Origin: Thalassotalea fonticola
GTDB lineage: Bacteria; Pseudomonadota; Gammaproteobacteria; Enterobacterales; Alteromonadaceae
Direction of reading: 5' to 3'
Length of the DNA stretch: 64,000 bases
Assembly (NCBI RefSeq): GCF_032911225.1
Contig: NZ_CP136600.1
Span: forward strand, 3,038,001-3,102,000
The notes beneath the pieces were generated by a model, which saw nothing but the letters and a program-made list of their open reading frames with translations, did no database searches and was not told the origin of the DNA. Shown piece after piece: positions 17,308 through 27,345 of this stretch. The position numbers and the translations under genes are program-made. Positions within the stretch are counted from its first letter, which is position 1, and the number at the start of each line of letters is the position of its first letter.

Positions 17308-18363
17308 ATGAAACAAATTAAAGGCCCTGGTATATTTCTTGCTCAATTTATGGGCGATAACGAGCCATTTAATAGCTTTAGAAGCATTTGCCAATGGGTC
17401 GCGAGTTTAGGTTACAAAGGCATTCAAATACCAACTTGGGACCCGCGTTGCATGGATCTGGTTAAGGCTGCTGAAAGCCAAGACTATTGTGATGAATTAA
17501 AAGGAACTGCAGCCGAATTCGGTCTCACTATTACCGAATTATCAACACATTTACAGGGACAACTGGTTGCTGTACATCCTGCATACAATCCTATGTTTGA
17601 TGGTTTTGCTCCTGAAGCAGTTCGAGGTAATGCTAATGCCAGAACAGAATGGGCTATTGCACAGATGCACCTTGCAGCTAAAGCAAGTGAGCGATTAGGA
17701 CTAGCAACTCATGCAAGTTTTTCTGGCTCTTTCTTATGGCATACTGTTTATCCATGGCCACAACGACCTGCAGGGTTGGTAGAGAGCGGTTTTAAAGAAC
17801 TGGCAAATCGATGGTTACCAATATTAAATTCTTTTGACAACTCAGGTGTAGATGTATGTTACGAACTGCACCCTGGAGAAGATTTACATGACGGTGTGAC
17901 TTTTGAAAGATTTTTAGAAGCCACTGGGAATCACTCAAGAGTAAACATTTTATATGATCCGAGTCACTTTGTATTACAGCAGTTGGATTATCTAGCGTTT
18001 ATCGATATTTATCACGACAGGATCAAAGCTTTTCATGTAAAAGATGCTGAATTCATCCCCAATGGGCGCAGCGGTGTTTATGGTGGTTATCAAAGTTGGG
18101 TAGACAGACCAGGCAGATTCCGTTCACTTGGCGACGGACAAGTGGATTTTAGTGGTATATTTTCTCGATTAACCTCGCATGGTTATGACGGTTGGGCCGT
18201 ACTTGAATGGGAATGTTGTTTGAAACACCCAGAGGATGGAGCTAAAGAAGGTGCGCCATTTATTGAAAAGCATATTATTAGGCCGGCAGAGCATGCCTTT
18301 GATGATTTTGCCAGTGGCGGTGAAGATGAACAAACCAATAGAATCATCTTAGGTTTAGATTAA
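17308..18363 (+). CDS. sugar isomerase/epimerase-like TIM-barrel protein
   Basis: The 351-residue protein is in the AP-endonuclease-2/xylose-isomerase-like superfamily and lacks a signal peptide. Likely metal ligands are in CYELHPGEDLH, ILYDPSHF, FHVKDAEF and VLEWECC. An insert with GVYGGYQSWVDRPGRFRSLGDG is typical of the longer (about 350-residue) subgroup found next to Gfo/Idh dehydrogenases. AAAGGAG lies 7 bp before the ATG. The two genes plus galM look like one operon, with the AraC gene 66 bp downstream. The exact reaction (isomerisation, epimerisation or hydration of a keto-sugar) cannot be decided. Confidence 0.87.
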   Translation: MKQIKGPGIFLAQFMGDNEPFNSFRSICQWVASLGYKGIQIPTWDPRCMDLVKAAESQDYCDELKGTAAEFGLTITELSTHLQGQLVAVHPAYNPMFDGFAPEAVRGNANARTEWAIAQMHLAAKASERLGLATHASFSGSFLWHTVYPWPQRPAGLVESGFKELANRWLPILNSFDNSGVDVCYELHPGEDLHDGVTFERFLEATGNHSRVNILYDPSHFVLQQLDYLAFIDIYHDRIKAFHVKDAEFIPNGRSGVYGGYQSWVDRPGRFRSLGDGQVDFSGIFSRLTSHGYDGWAVLEWECCLKHPEDGAKEGAPFIEKHIIRPAEHAFDDFASGGEDEQTNRIILGLD

Positions 18364-18429
18364 GTTGAACAATTAATTTTTATCTTATAACCTTTAAAGG
18401 TACTAATGTAATAATGGAAAATTAAAGCT

Positions 18430-19302
18430 ATGAACCCTCTTTTTGAAACCGTACAGCTTGAAGGTAATAGTTGCTTTAAAACGCAACACTTTGAATGCGG
18501 ATACTTACAAGATGATCATAGTTGGCATTATCATCCAGAATGTGAACTTACCTTCATTGTTAAAGGCAAAGGCACTCGTTTTATTGGCGACAGTGTTGAG
18601 CATTTCGATGAAGGTGATTTAGTATTAATTGCTCCGAACATCCCTCATTGTTGGGCTAATAACAATAAAGATGAACATAATGAAATTGTCACAATGCAGT
18701 TTTTACCAACCTGCTTAGGTGACGATTTTCTAAATTCACCTGATGCACACGTTCTCGTTGAAATGTTTTCAAGAGCTAAACGAGGGATGCAAATAAAAGG
18801 AAACGTTGCTGCTCAAGTAGGCCAGTTATTAATATCTTTACATGAAAAAAATGGTCTATCAAGGCTCTCGGGCTTCATTGAAATTTTAGATTTAATCAGT
18901 CAAAGCAATGACAACTCTCTTCTCTCCAGTGAGCTATATGCTATCGATAATAGTGAATTCCATAGCGGCCGAATGCGCAAAGTCATGGAATACATTCAAG
19001 CCCATTTAATTGATGAAATACGACAAACAGATATTGCAGAATTAGTACACATGACGCCTCAAGGCTTCAGCCGTTTTTTTAGAGCCACCACTGGCCGAAC
19101 ATTTGTCTCATTCGTAAATATAGTTAGAATAATGGAAGCCTGTCGCTTACTGGTTAGTTCAGAAGAAGATATTACTACTATCGCCTTTGAATGTGGCTAC
19201 GGTAATTTGTCTAATTTCAATAGGCGATTTATGGAACAAAAAAACTGCACCCCTACAGAATATAGAAATAATCATAGCTTAATCGCAACAAATCCTGAAT
19301 AG
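18430..19302 (+). CDS. AraC-family regulator with cupin sensor domain
   Basis: The 290-residue protein has an N-terminal cupin half-barrel (SWHYHPECELTFIVKGKGTRFIGD, then GDLVLIAPNIPHCW), which usually binds a sugar. The C-terminal double helix-turn-helix spans about residues 190-285, ending in FECGYGNLSNFNRRFMEQKNCTPTEYRN. It follows the galM/Gfo-Idh/TIM operon on the same strand with a 66-bp gap. I infer that it activates this operon, since none of the five LacI-type palindromes is nearby. Confidence 0.88.
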   Translation: MNPLFETVQLEGNSCFKTQHFECGYLQDDHSWHYHPECELTFIVKGKGTRFIGDSVEHFDEGDLVLIAPNIPHCWANNNKDEHNEIVTMQFLPTCLGDDFLNSPDAHVLVEMFSRAKRGMQIKGNVAAQVGQLLISLHEKNGLSRLSGFIEILDLISQSNDNSLLSSELYAIDNSEFHSGRMRKVMEYIQAHLIDEIRQTDIAELVHMTPQGFSRFFRATTGRTFVSFVNIVRIMEACRLLVSSEEDITTIAFECGYGNLSNFNRRFMEQKNCTPTEYRNNHSLIATNPE

Positions 19303-19457
19303 ATTTGAGTTTCAGCTATGGAGCATTCTGATCTCTTTACCATAATTGCCCATTGCCTGCTTTAGAGCCCATAGTTGAGTTTTTATTTTCATATCATTAT
19401 TAACAATAATGGAAAAATAAATTAAAGTAGAACAATCTAAAAAAGAAAAGAATTAAT

Positions 19458-20354
19458 ATGCATAAATTAAGCATCAGCCATTTGCAAACCGTTGTTTCAA
19501 TTTCAGAAAGTGATGGAAATATTACCAACGCAGCGCATAAGCTTAATCTTTCTCAATCTGCTTTGAGTCATCGCCTTAATGAGGCTGAGGCACGGTTAGG
19601 ACTATTACTATTTGAGCGAAGAAATAAAAAGCTTACATTATCCAAAGCAGGAAAAGTACTAGTCACTTCCGCTCAATCAATTCTCAAACAACTACAAAAT
19701 ACAGAGCTTGATATTGAACGCATGATGGATGGCATAGATCAGGTTCTAAGGATAAGTACCAGTAGTTTCAATTGTTATCATTGGTTTCCAAAAGTATTAA
19801 AGTCTTTCAATAAGTCTCATCCTGAAGTCGACATTGAAATAGTGGCTGATGCATCACTTGATCCACTAAAAGCATTGAAAGATGGCACCATTGATTTGGC
19901 GATTACTCATTTAAAGCCCAATAATATCAACTTTAATGTTGTTGAATTGTTTGAGGATGAGATGGTGGCAATTATTCCAGCCAACCATTCCTTAAAAGAT
20001 AAATCGTTTTTAATAAATGAAGATTTTGAAAATCACGCTTTTATTACAAATGCTACTACGCCACAAGAAGGACGAGAGTATGACCTTTTCTTTAAGCACT
20101 CATCGGTACAACCAAAGAAAATACTATGTGCCGGGCATACTGAAGTTATTGTTGATTTGGTTAAGGAAGAATTGGGCATTTCAATACTTACACGCTGGGT
20201 AATGAAACGCTTCAAACTACAAAGAAAAATCATCGAAAAGCAATTAACCGAAAAGGGAATTTTCATCCAATGGTACGCAGTAATTCGAAAAAATGATCCC
20301 TCAGAAAGTAAGGTATATCAATTCCAGAAAAAGTTAGAAAAACTAAAACTGTAA
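19458..20354 (+). CDS. LysR-family regulator, MetR-like
   Basis: The 298-residue protein has a LysR winged helix-turn-helix at residues 5-65 (NLSQSALSHRLNEAEARLGLLLFERR) and a LysR substrate-binding domain. The overall run of motifs (LRISTSSFNCYHWFPKVLKSF, ELGISILTRWVMKRF) resembles MetR, but no met gene is adjacent. It converges with the PLP-dependent dehydratase gene with a 26-bp gap. Control of the dehydratase/YkvI pair is possible but only inferred. Confidence 0.85.
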   Translation: MHKLSISHLQTVVSISESDGNITNAAHKLNLSQSALSHRLNEAEARLGLLLFERRNKKLTLSKAGKVLVTSAQSILKQLQNTELDIERMMDGIDQVLRISTSSFNCYHWFPKVLKSFNKSHPEVDIEIVADASLDPLKALKDGTIDLAITHLKPNNINFNVVELFEDEMVAIIPANHSLKDKSFLINEDFENHAFITNATTPQEGREYDLFFKHSSVQPKKILCAGHTEVIVDLVKEELGISILTRWVMKRFKLQRKIIEKQLTEKGIFIQWYAVIRKNDPSESKVYQFQKKLEKLKL

Positions 20355-20380
20355 AAGCTTCTAATAATATAAATAGGTCT

Positions 20381-21340
20381 TTACGGCCTTTCTCCGTTTA
20401 GAATTTTAATGAAGTCCTTATCATCAATATTCCCCCCGGTAACAACACACACTATCTTTTTGTGATTGTTTGAGTTTTCCATTGCTGCTGCTACAGATGC
20501 AGCCCCAGCACCTTCAGTAATTATTTTGTTTTTATGAAACAATAAACCAATCGTCTGGCTAATTTTGTCGATATTAACGACTGTATTTTTTACAGAAAGC
20601 TGATTTACAAATGTAAATATTTGCGCAAACACCGAATCTCCGCCGATACTTTTGATATAGGTATTTTCAGTCTCAATACGTACCGGTTTTTTCGCCGCTA
20701 TAGATTGTGCAAGTGGTGAGCCATGACTCGATTCAACGGCTGAAACTGTCACGTTGGCCGCCAGCTTTTGAATGGCATTGGCTATACCTACTGCGCATGA
20801 TCCTCCACCAAAAGGAACATATATTTCATCCACATCAGGCAAGTCTTCTAGTATTTCCATCGCTATAGTGCCGTTTGCGGCTAAAACTTCATTATTCAAA
20901 ACCGTATGGATTTCAGTTTCTTCAGTACTTAACTCTTCATCTTTGTAAAGGCAGCGCCACCAGGTTTCAGTAGGAAGATAACGTATTTCCCCGCCTAATT
21001 CCCTTATACCGCTTAGTTTTGCTTCAGGAGCTCCTAGATAAACGTAACCAACCATTTTCACCTTTAATTTATTGGCTGCCCAAGCCAATCCCAAAGCCAT
21101 ATTACCTGAACTTATAGTAAAAACGCCTTTAGTCAGTTGCTTTTTTGGCAAGCTGAGCAGGCTATTTAAAGCGGGTCTAATTTTAAATGCTCCTATTGGC
21201 TGTAAGTTTTCTAATTTCAAATAAATCTCATTGGAGCCCTCAATATTCAGCTTAATTAAAGGGGTTCGAACAATATAGGGAGATATTTTCGTCCTTGCTA
21301 AGTTAATTTGTTCTAACGAAGGTAGTGATAATTTGGCCAT
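20381..21340 (-). CDS. PLP-dependent threonine/serine dehydratase-family enzyme
   Basis: The 319-residue protein is a fold-type II PLP enzyme. The Schiff-base Lys is in PIGAFKIRPAL, the phosphate-binding loop is FGGGSCAVG, SSGNMALGLAWAA matches the SSGNxxQG substrate loop, and EGAGAAS is the C-terminal motif. It lacks the ACT-like regulatory domain of biosynthetic IlvA, so it is of the catabolic type (threonine, serine, or hydroxyaspartate dehydratase). A YkvI-like transporter gene lies 75 bp upstream on the same strand, which suggests uptake followed by deamination of an amino acid. Confidence 0.82.
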   Translation of the reverse strand: MAKLSLPSLEQINLARTKISPYIVRTPLIKLNIEGSNEIYLKLENLQPIGAFKIRPALNSLLSLPKKQLTKGVFTISSGNMALGLAWAANKLKVKMVGYVYLGAPEAKLSGIRELGGEIRYLPTETWWRCLYKDEELSTEETEIHTVLNNEVLAANGTIAMEILEDLPDVDEIYVPFGGGSCAVGIANAIQKLAANVTVSAVESSHGSPLAQSIAAKKPVRIETENTYIKSIGGDSVFAQIFTFVNQLSVKNTVVNIDKISQTIGLLFHKNKIITEGAGAASVAAAMENSNNHKKIVCVVTGGNIDDKDFIKILNGERP

Positions 21341-21415
21341 AAGTAGTCCCAGTAAGTAATACTGTAAAGTAAAAAAGAGTAAAGTTAGCTAAAGCTAATT
21401 AACGTTCGAGGTAAA

Positions 21416-22522
21416 TTAACTTGAAGTTGGTGCTGGTTTTGATTTGAACTTCTTGTTTAGAAAAAACAAAAAAAGCGGTACGACATAAATAACTAGCATG
21501 CAGTAAGCCAATAGTGAATAACCATTAGCAATTAAAGCGATCATCCCTACCTTGCTCAATACAAAACTAATGCCCATTAAACTCGTGCCAATGACAAGGG
21601 AAGATTTTATTGAAAGAGGCTTATTTTGCTTATTGATAACAAATTTATTCACTCTTTCAAGGAAGCCTTCTATTAAACCTAACGCAGTTGCGGTAAACGT
21701 TAGGAATAACATTAAAATATAGAACGGCATTATTGTAGATAAACCCATTTCTGCAATTACAGAAAAAATCGGTAAAGATTGCTCTGTCACACTTGGGTAA
21801 TCAGACAATAATATAAAGTGGATCATAATACCTGGAATGATTAAAATTGCGGCGGCAAGAACGCCTGATATTGTAGCTTGCTTGCTTGTTTTTATACCTT
21901 TACAAGCAAATAGCAAACCTGGTATTACTGCAATGTTATATAAAGTAAATTTACTACCAGACAAGAACCAACCGGCTTTTATTTCTGCTTGTTGCAAGTT
22001 TGAAACTATTTGCTCCCAACCTTCAATAAAAACAAAAGTTACTACCACACTCAATACTAAATAAACGCAACTCGTACTAAGCACCAGAAAGTTTGCAACA
22101 TGTTTACGCCCAAAAGTAAGTAACGACAAAATAAGTACAAGTAATAAAATAATTCCCGCTATCTTTGGTAATAATAAGTAATCGGCAATTAACTTTCCTG
22201 CTGCTGCACTAATAATGCTGAGAACTAACACTAAAGATAGCAGGTAAGTAATTTCATAACTTATAGCAAACTTGCCGATAAGATTAGAGAAAAAGTTTTG
22301 GTAATCGAATGCTGCGAACTTCAGAGAAAATTTAAAGCTTAAGCTAATTACTAAAGAAAATAATATAAAAGCAGTTAATAGTCCTAGCAGACCGCCAACA
22401 CTACCAAAGTTGGTAAAAAATTCGACAATCTCTCTACCAGTGCCAAAACCTCCTGCCATTAAGACCGATTGAATAACAAAGCCTGGTAAAAAATAGGTTT
22501 TAAAAATATTTGTTACTACCAC
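21416..22522 (-). CDS. YkvI-family membrane transporter
   Basis: The 368-residue protein has about 10 hydrophobic segments. The start FLPGFVIQSVLMAGGFGTGREIVEFF and the later glycine-rich segments match the YkvI-like uncharacterised membrane protein family of the APC/SSS superfamily. The start codon is GTG, chosen because CGGAG lies 7 bp upstream. It precedes the dehydratase gene on the same strand and may import its amino-acid substrate. No YkvI member known to me has an established substrate. Confidence 0.8.
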   Translation of the reverse strand: MVVTNIFKTYFLPGFVIQSVLMAGGFGTGREIVEFFTNFGSVGGLLGLLTAFILFSLVISLSFKFSLKFAAFDYQNFFSNLIGKFAISYEITYLLSLVLVLSIISAAAGKLIADYLLLPKIAGIILLLVLILSLLTFGRKHVANFLVLSTSCVYLVLSVVVTFVFIEGWEQIVSNLQQAEIKAGWFLSGSKFTLYNIAVIPGLLFACKGIKTSKQATISGVLAAAILIIPGIMIHFILLSDYPSVTEQSLPIFSVIAEMGLSTIMPFYILMLFLTFTATALGLIEGFLERVNKFVINKQNKPLSIKSSLVIGTSLMGISFVLSKVGMIALIANGYSLLAYCMLVIYVVPLFLFFLNKKFKSKPAPTSS

Positions 22523-22750
22523 AACTTTCTCCGAAAATATCTAAACGTATTTGATTTATTAAAACTGTAGCAATTTATCAAAACAGTTAAAAATGAATTT
22601 TTTGACTTATCATGATGAAAATAATGAGTTGGTTTGTTTATTTTGAATAGTGTAGTTTTTATAACAAGCGTCAATGCAAATGGCTTTAATGAGTGGGCCT
22701 TGCGACAAACAATTCCATTAAAAGTTTTAATATTTAAGAAAAGGTGACTA

Positions 22751-24667
22751 ATGAATACCTCCCTTATCGTCAGTACTTGGTTACATCTAGTCAATCGGAT
22801 GAAATCATTACTTCAAAAGAATCTGATTGCCCCAGCTTCTTTGTTTAAAGGACTAAGCTATCGCTTTATTAGCTTGGTATTACTCGTGAGCCTCTGTGCT
22901 TGTTCACCAATACAAACAGAGAAAAACGAGACCAAAGAGTTACCAGATAAACAGTTACCACAATTATCTGAAAATAATGCTGCAGTTAAGCCAGATGGCA
23001 CAGATACAGGCATATTACCTGAGTTTTATTATGTTGATAAAGTATTAGGGGTATTGCCCAAAAAGTCATTAACTCCTTTAAGTGAAGCAGCGGGCAGAAT
23101 AGATGGTGAAGTCGAACACCCTGATCCGTCGACTTTCGGGTTTAACAAAACGACAGGAAAATACACACACCCTAAATTTGCGCCAGAAATAAAAGGGCCT
23201 AAACCATTTAAAGGCAGCCTAACGTATATCGATATGGAGCAATACAGTCAAAATATCAAAGTAGAAGCCTTCTATCCTTATGTGACAAGTACCGGTCACA
23301 CTTACCAATCGGTATTAGATTTTGATGGTCGTCGTTATATGTACAATAGTGGATATCCTAACATGCATATTTATGACATTACGGATCCGCGTAAGTTAAT
23401 TAAAGTTCCTACTCCCAAAGCGGTGAAATCTGATGTGAATGGAGAAGATGACATTTCTTTATGGGGCTTTTTCCGCTATGTACCACGGCTTGATAAATAC
23501 TACACCATTAAAACTTATTCTCCACCATACGTTGGTTATCTTGAGAACAAATATTTAGATCCTGATCGAGTAAAAGGTATACGCAACTGGCCAACGTTAA
23601 AAGGTTTTAGGGTTTTTGAAATGACTGACAAAGACAAGTTTGAATTAGTTGCGTCTGTTACTTCAGATCCAAATGCTACTGTTGAACAGCGCCCCCAGCA
23701 AGGTGGAGGCTGCTCTGAGTTCGCTTGGGATGGCAACAGTAAGTATATGTTTATTACCTGTGCTCCTGATGATAGCTATGGCAATCAGCCTTATCGCAGC
23801 ATGCTCTATAGTTATGGCATAAGTGCTTATGACATGACTGATCCAAGCAAGCCCAAATACCTATCTACATGGCATGTACCTGGCCAGTTATTGAGCGAGC
23901 AAGAAGCCTTTAAAAAGAATCCTCGCCATAGTAATAAAGCATCCCGTTTAGGTGCAAGGGCTATGTTTGTGCCTAAATATCCAGATTTTGGCGGTAAATA
24001 CGGCTATGTTGCCATGGGCGGCTGGGGTTTTCATGTTGTTGATATATCAGATCCTAGCAATATGAAAACTGTTGGAAAGATAGATGACTTCCCTATGTCG
24101 GTGAGTGGTAACGAGGGGGATAGTGTATATGTTGACGTAGTTGCTAAAACAGGACATGTTTATTTTAATGGCTACCCCTTTGTTGAAGACTGTTATGAAC
24201 CATACAAAGATATTTTTTCTATTGATGTCACGGAGCCAACCAAGCCTAAAGTGGTCAGTACATTTGAACGCCCAACCCCTCCACAAGAGGCAACATTTAC
24301 TGATTATTGTCAACGCAGAGGCAGCTTTGGCCCTAAACGCCCTGGAGCATCTGGTCGTTCTATTCAACCAGGAACGCCAAATGAACGTTATGCACCATGG
24401 TCATTTTACAATGCCGGCTTACAATTATTTGATTTAAAGGATCCTAACAATATCAATGTGGCTGGCTACTTCGTCCCCAAAATGATGGATCCTGAAATGA
24501 ACTGGCACTTTGGCAATCCAACCAATGCTGTTTTTGTCGAGTGGGACAGAAACTTAATGTATTTATTTACTAACCATGGATTCTATGTTCTATCAAGTCC
24601 TTTACTCGGTGACCCCCTGTTTGAAATACCACCTGGGCAAACAAATGTTGGGCGGATAAAGCAATGA
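22751..24667 (+). CDS. LVIVD-repeat lipoprotein
   Basis: The 638-residue protein has a hydrophobic segment ending in LLVSLCAC, a probable lipobox, but it is unusually far from the start (Cys51 from the ATG at 22751, which has AAGGTG upstream; Cys35 from the ATG at 22799). The mature part carries five repeats of the type xxVVDISDPSxPxxV (for example MHIYDITDPRKL, FHVVDISDPSNM, IFSIDVTEPTKP), which is the LVIVD beta-propeller-like repeat. It is probably a surface or periplasmic binding protein. The next gene, 281 bp away, is a TonB-dependent receptor, so the two may act together in uptake. Confidence 0.83.
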   Translation: MNTSLIVSTWLHLVNRMKSLLQKNLIAPASLFKGLSYRFISLVLLVSLCACSPIQTEKNETKELPDKQLPQLSENNAAVKPDGTDTGILPEFYYVDKVLGVLPKKSLTPLSEAAGRIDGEVEHPDPSTFGFNKTTGKYTHPKFAPEIKGPKPFKGSLTYIDMEQYSQNIKVEAFYPYVTSTGHTYQSVLDFDGRRYMYNSGYPNMHIYDITDPRKLIKVPTPKAVKSDVNGEDDISLWGFFRYVPRLDKYYTIKTYSPPYVGYLENKYLDPDRVKGIRNWPTLKGFRVFEMTDKDKFELVASVTSDPNATVEQRPQQGGGCSEFAWDGNSKYMFITCAPDDSYGNQPYRSMLYSYGISAYDMTDPSKPKYLSTWHVPGQLLSEQEAFKKNPRHSNKASRLGARAMFVPKYPDFGGKYGYVAMGGWGFHVVDISDPSNMKTVGKIDDFPMSVSGNEGDSVYVDVVAKTGHVYFNGYPFVEDCYEPYKDIFSIDVTEPTKPKVVSTFERPTPPQEATFTDYCQRRGSFGPKRPGASGRSIQPGTPNERYAPWSFYNAGLQLFDLKDPNNINVAGYFVPKMMDPEMNWHFGNPTNAVFVEWDRNLMYLFTNHGFYVLSSPLLGDPLFEIPPGQTNVGRIKQ

Positions 24668-24948
24668 CGTATTGCTCAAAAATACTGCCTTAAATACAAG
24701 CATAGCAAATAACTAAACCGCAAAAACAACTGTAACCAATTGAATATATTGGGTATTTATAGCGGGTAAAATTCAAGCTCAGTTATAATAAAAAACATAT
24801 ATAAACAAGTACACAAGTTATTTTACCTATATAACAATGTGGCATAGCTTGAAAAAAGCAAGTGGTTATAGACCAAATATTAATCACTGAAGCTTAGACA
24901 AAATTACAAAACTTAATGCCCCCAGTTCAAATGGGAAGGAGAAAGAAT

Positions 24949-27330
24949 ATGAGAAGTTCAAAAGACAATATAAAATTTAGCCCAATAGCGATATGCGTGG
25001 CAATTGCGTTAAATGCGACAGCAGTATCAAGCTATGCTGCGGATAGTTCACAAGCAGCTGCGCAAAATGCCAGTAATATTGATAATCCAAAATCTACCGA
25101 CACCTCAATAGAAAAAGAAACTAACTCAATTGAGGTAGTTACAGTAACAGCACGACATAAAATAGAAAGTTTACAATCTACCCCCATTGCTGTTTCGGCT
25201 TTCAGTTCAGACCAAATGAAAGAGCAACGAATTGTTGGACTTGATGACATATCAAGCCGCGTACCCGGTTTTCAAATGAACATGTACAATTCAGCTGAGC
25301 CAGAGTTATTCATGCGCGGAATTGGTAGTGATGTTGAAAGTGCTGGCGCGGCAACTGCGGTAGGTATGTATATTGATGGCGTGTACATTTCACGTGGCAC
25401 AAGTGCAGCAATGGACTTATATGACCTGCAAAGTGTAGAAGTATTACGCGGACCTCAAGGGACACTTTATGGAAAAAACGTTGTTGGTGGTGCTATCAAC
25501 TTTATCACCAAGCGTCCTGTCGATGGCGATATGGAAGGAAGCATGGAAGCAACCGTTGGTGACTATGGCTTAATGGAAGTCAAAGGATACGCTACAGGTG
25601 GTTTAACCGAAAATATTGCTGGTAAACTTGCTCTTTCTGGCACCACTCGCGACGGATATGGTGAAAATACTCATACTGGCAATGATGCCGATGAAACAGA
25701 GCGTATGTCTGCCAGAGGGCAATTACTGTATACGCCTACGGATGATTTAGAATTTTTATTAACGGCTGCGGTTTCTGATCTTGAAGGTACACCCAGAGTA
25801 AAACATATTGGTTATAGTGCCGGCAGGAACGCAGCTTTTATAAGTACCGACCCAAGAAAAGATACAGTCAGTGAAGACGGTTACGAAGAATCAGATAACT
25901 CGTCTGTCAGTTTACAAATAAATTGGAGTTTTGATAATTTACAGTTCACTTCAATTAGTGCTTATCGCGATAATGAATATAGTATTTATGAAAATGGGGC
26001 CGCCGGTTTGGTTGATGATACTATTCACTTCGATCCTTGGGGTGACCCAGCAAACAACAATCCTTTGGGTATAGACGATGATTGGATTGCAAATACTCAA
26101 GTAGATGACGAATGGTTAGTATTGAAAGCAGAAGAGTCAGATCAAATTTCACAAGAATTTCGTCTTGCTGGTGACTTAAATGAAAGCTTTAGCTGGTTAG
26201 TTGGTGCTTTTTACATGGAGGAAGATATAGCCCGTAATGAACTTGTTGATTATTGGTTTCATACTCAATGGGGCACAACAGCAGGAAATAGAGCGAACGA
26301 TAATAGCTTAGGTAACACAACCCATAACATCACCACAAGCTATGCAATATTTACCAATGCGACTTATAACTTTACCGAAAAATTATCAATGACTACAGGG
26401 ATCCGTTGGAGTAAAGATGAAAAAGAATTTAGCGGTACAGCTTTTGGGCGTCGTTTCGACAATTGGGATACCCTGCATGAAGATTTAGATGGCAATCGAG
26501 TCGACAGTTATGCTTTTGAAACCTCTGATTCATGGGATGAATGGACACCTAGCTTAAATATTGACTACCAAGCCAATAAAGATGTTTTCTTGTATGGCTC
26601 AATTGCTAAAGGTTACAAAGCTGGTGGATTTAATGGGGAAGGCCCAGAGAGTGCTAAGGAAGCGATTGTGCCATTCCTACCTGAAGTTGCATGGAACTAT
26701 GAAACTGGTTTTAAAGTACAAGGTTTTGAAGATCGCTTGCGAGTGAATGGTGCCATTTTTTATACAGATTATACCGATATTCAAAGTGCTGTATGGGTTG
26801 ATGGTGGTGGAACAGGCATTCCAAACTTAGTTGTAATTAATGGTAGTGGTGAAGCTCAGGGCTTTGAACTGGAAGTTACCGCATTAGCGACAGATAACCT
26901 GACACTTTCAGGTAGTTATGGTTATTTAGATACCGAATTCACCAAAGATGTATTTATCGATGATGATAATTTAAACGGTAATAAGATGCGTCGAACTCCT
27001 GAGCATTCACTAAATATTAATCTTGCTTATGAGTGGAAATTTTTCGAGTTAGGTGATGCTACAGCGCGCTTAAGCTATCAATATCAAAGTGACTTCTTTT
27101 TTGATAACTCTAACGAACCGCTAACTATGATTGACAGCCAATATACTTTTGATGCGGTCTTTATGCTTCGAGATTTCGATAATAATTGGTCTCTACAGTT
27201 ATGGGCGAAGAATCTCACCGATGAATTGAATGTTGCATCTAAAACACTTTATGCCGCATGGGACGATACCGTTTACAACGTTTACACGCCACCACGTACA
27301 GTAGGAATAACAGCCACTTATAATTTTTAA
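24949..27330 (+). CDS. TonB-dependent outer-membrane receptor
   Basis: The product of about 793 residues has a signal peptide ending near SSYAADS, a TonB-box-like IEVVTVTARHK, a plug domain with LRGPQGTLYGKNVVGGAINFITKRP and a beta-barrel ending in GITATYNF. I place the start at the ATG at 24949 because AAGGAG is 7 bp upstream; an earlier ATG at 24916 has no such site. It follows the LVIVD lipoprotein gene and ends just before a large compound hairpin. The ligand is unknown. No island-type LacI palindrome is present upstream. Confidence 0.92.
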   Translation: MRSSKDNIKFSPIAICVAIALNATAVSSYAADSSQAAAQNASNIDNPKSTDTSIEKETNSIEVVTVTARHKIESLQSTPIAVSAFSSDQMKEQRIVGLDDISSRVPGFQMNMYNSAEPELFMRGIGSDVESAGAATAVGMYIDGVYISRGTSAAMDLYDLQSVEVLRGPQGTLYGKNVVGGAINFITKRPVDGDMEGSMEATVGDYGLMEVKGYATGGLTENIAGKLALSGTTRDGYGENTHTGNDADETERMSARGQLLYTPTDDLEFLLTAAVSDLEGTPRVKHIGYSAGRNAAFISTDPRKDTVSEDGYEESDNSSVSLQINWSFDNLQFTSISAYRDNEYSIYENGAAGLVDDTIHFDPWGDPANNNPLGIDDDWIANTQVDDEWLVLKAEESDQISQEFRLAGDLNESFSWLVGAFYMEEDIARNELVDYWFHTQWGTTAGNRANDNSLGNTTHNITTSYAIFTNATYNFTEKLSMTTGIRWSKDEKEFSGTAFGRRFDNWDTLHEDLDGNRVDSYAFETSDSWDEWTPSLNIDYQANKDVFLYGSIAKGYKAGGFNGEGPESAKEAIVPFLPEVAWNYETGFKVQGFEDRLRVNGAIFYTDYTDIQSAVWVDGGGTGIPNLVVINGSGEAQGFELEVTALATDNLTLSGSYGYLDTEFTKDVFIDDDNLNGNKMRRTPEHSLNINLAYEWKFFELGDATARLSYQYQSDFFFDNSNEPLTMIDSQYTFDAVFMLRDFDNNWSLQLWAKNLTDELNVASKTLYAAWDDTVYNVYTPPRTVGITATYNF

Positions 27331-27345
27331 GTGGAATAACAGTTT

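Noticed and set aside
19458..20354. metR itself
   Set aside because: The protein is MetR-like in parts but no methionine gene is adjacent, and the local genes point to amino-acid catabolism.
22516..22794. Minus-strand gene of 92 codons between YkvI and LVIVD genes
   Set aside because: It overlaps the divergent promoter region and the start of the LVIVD gene, has no family features and no clear ribosome binding site.
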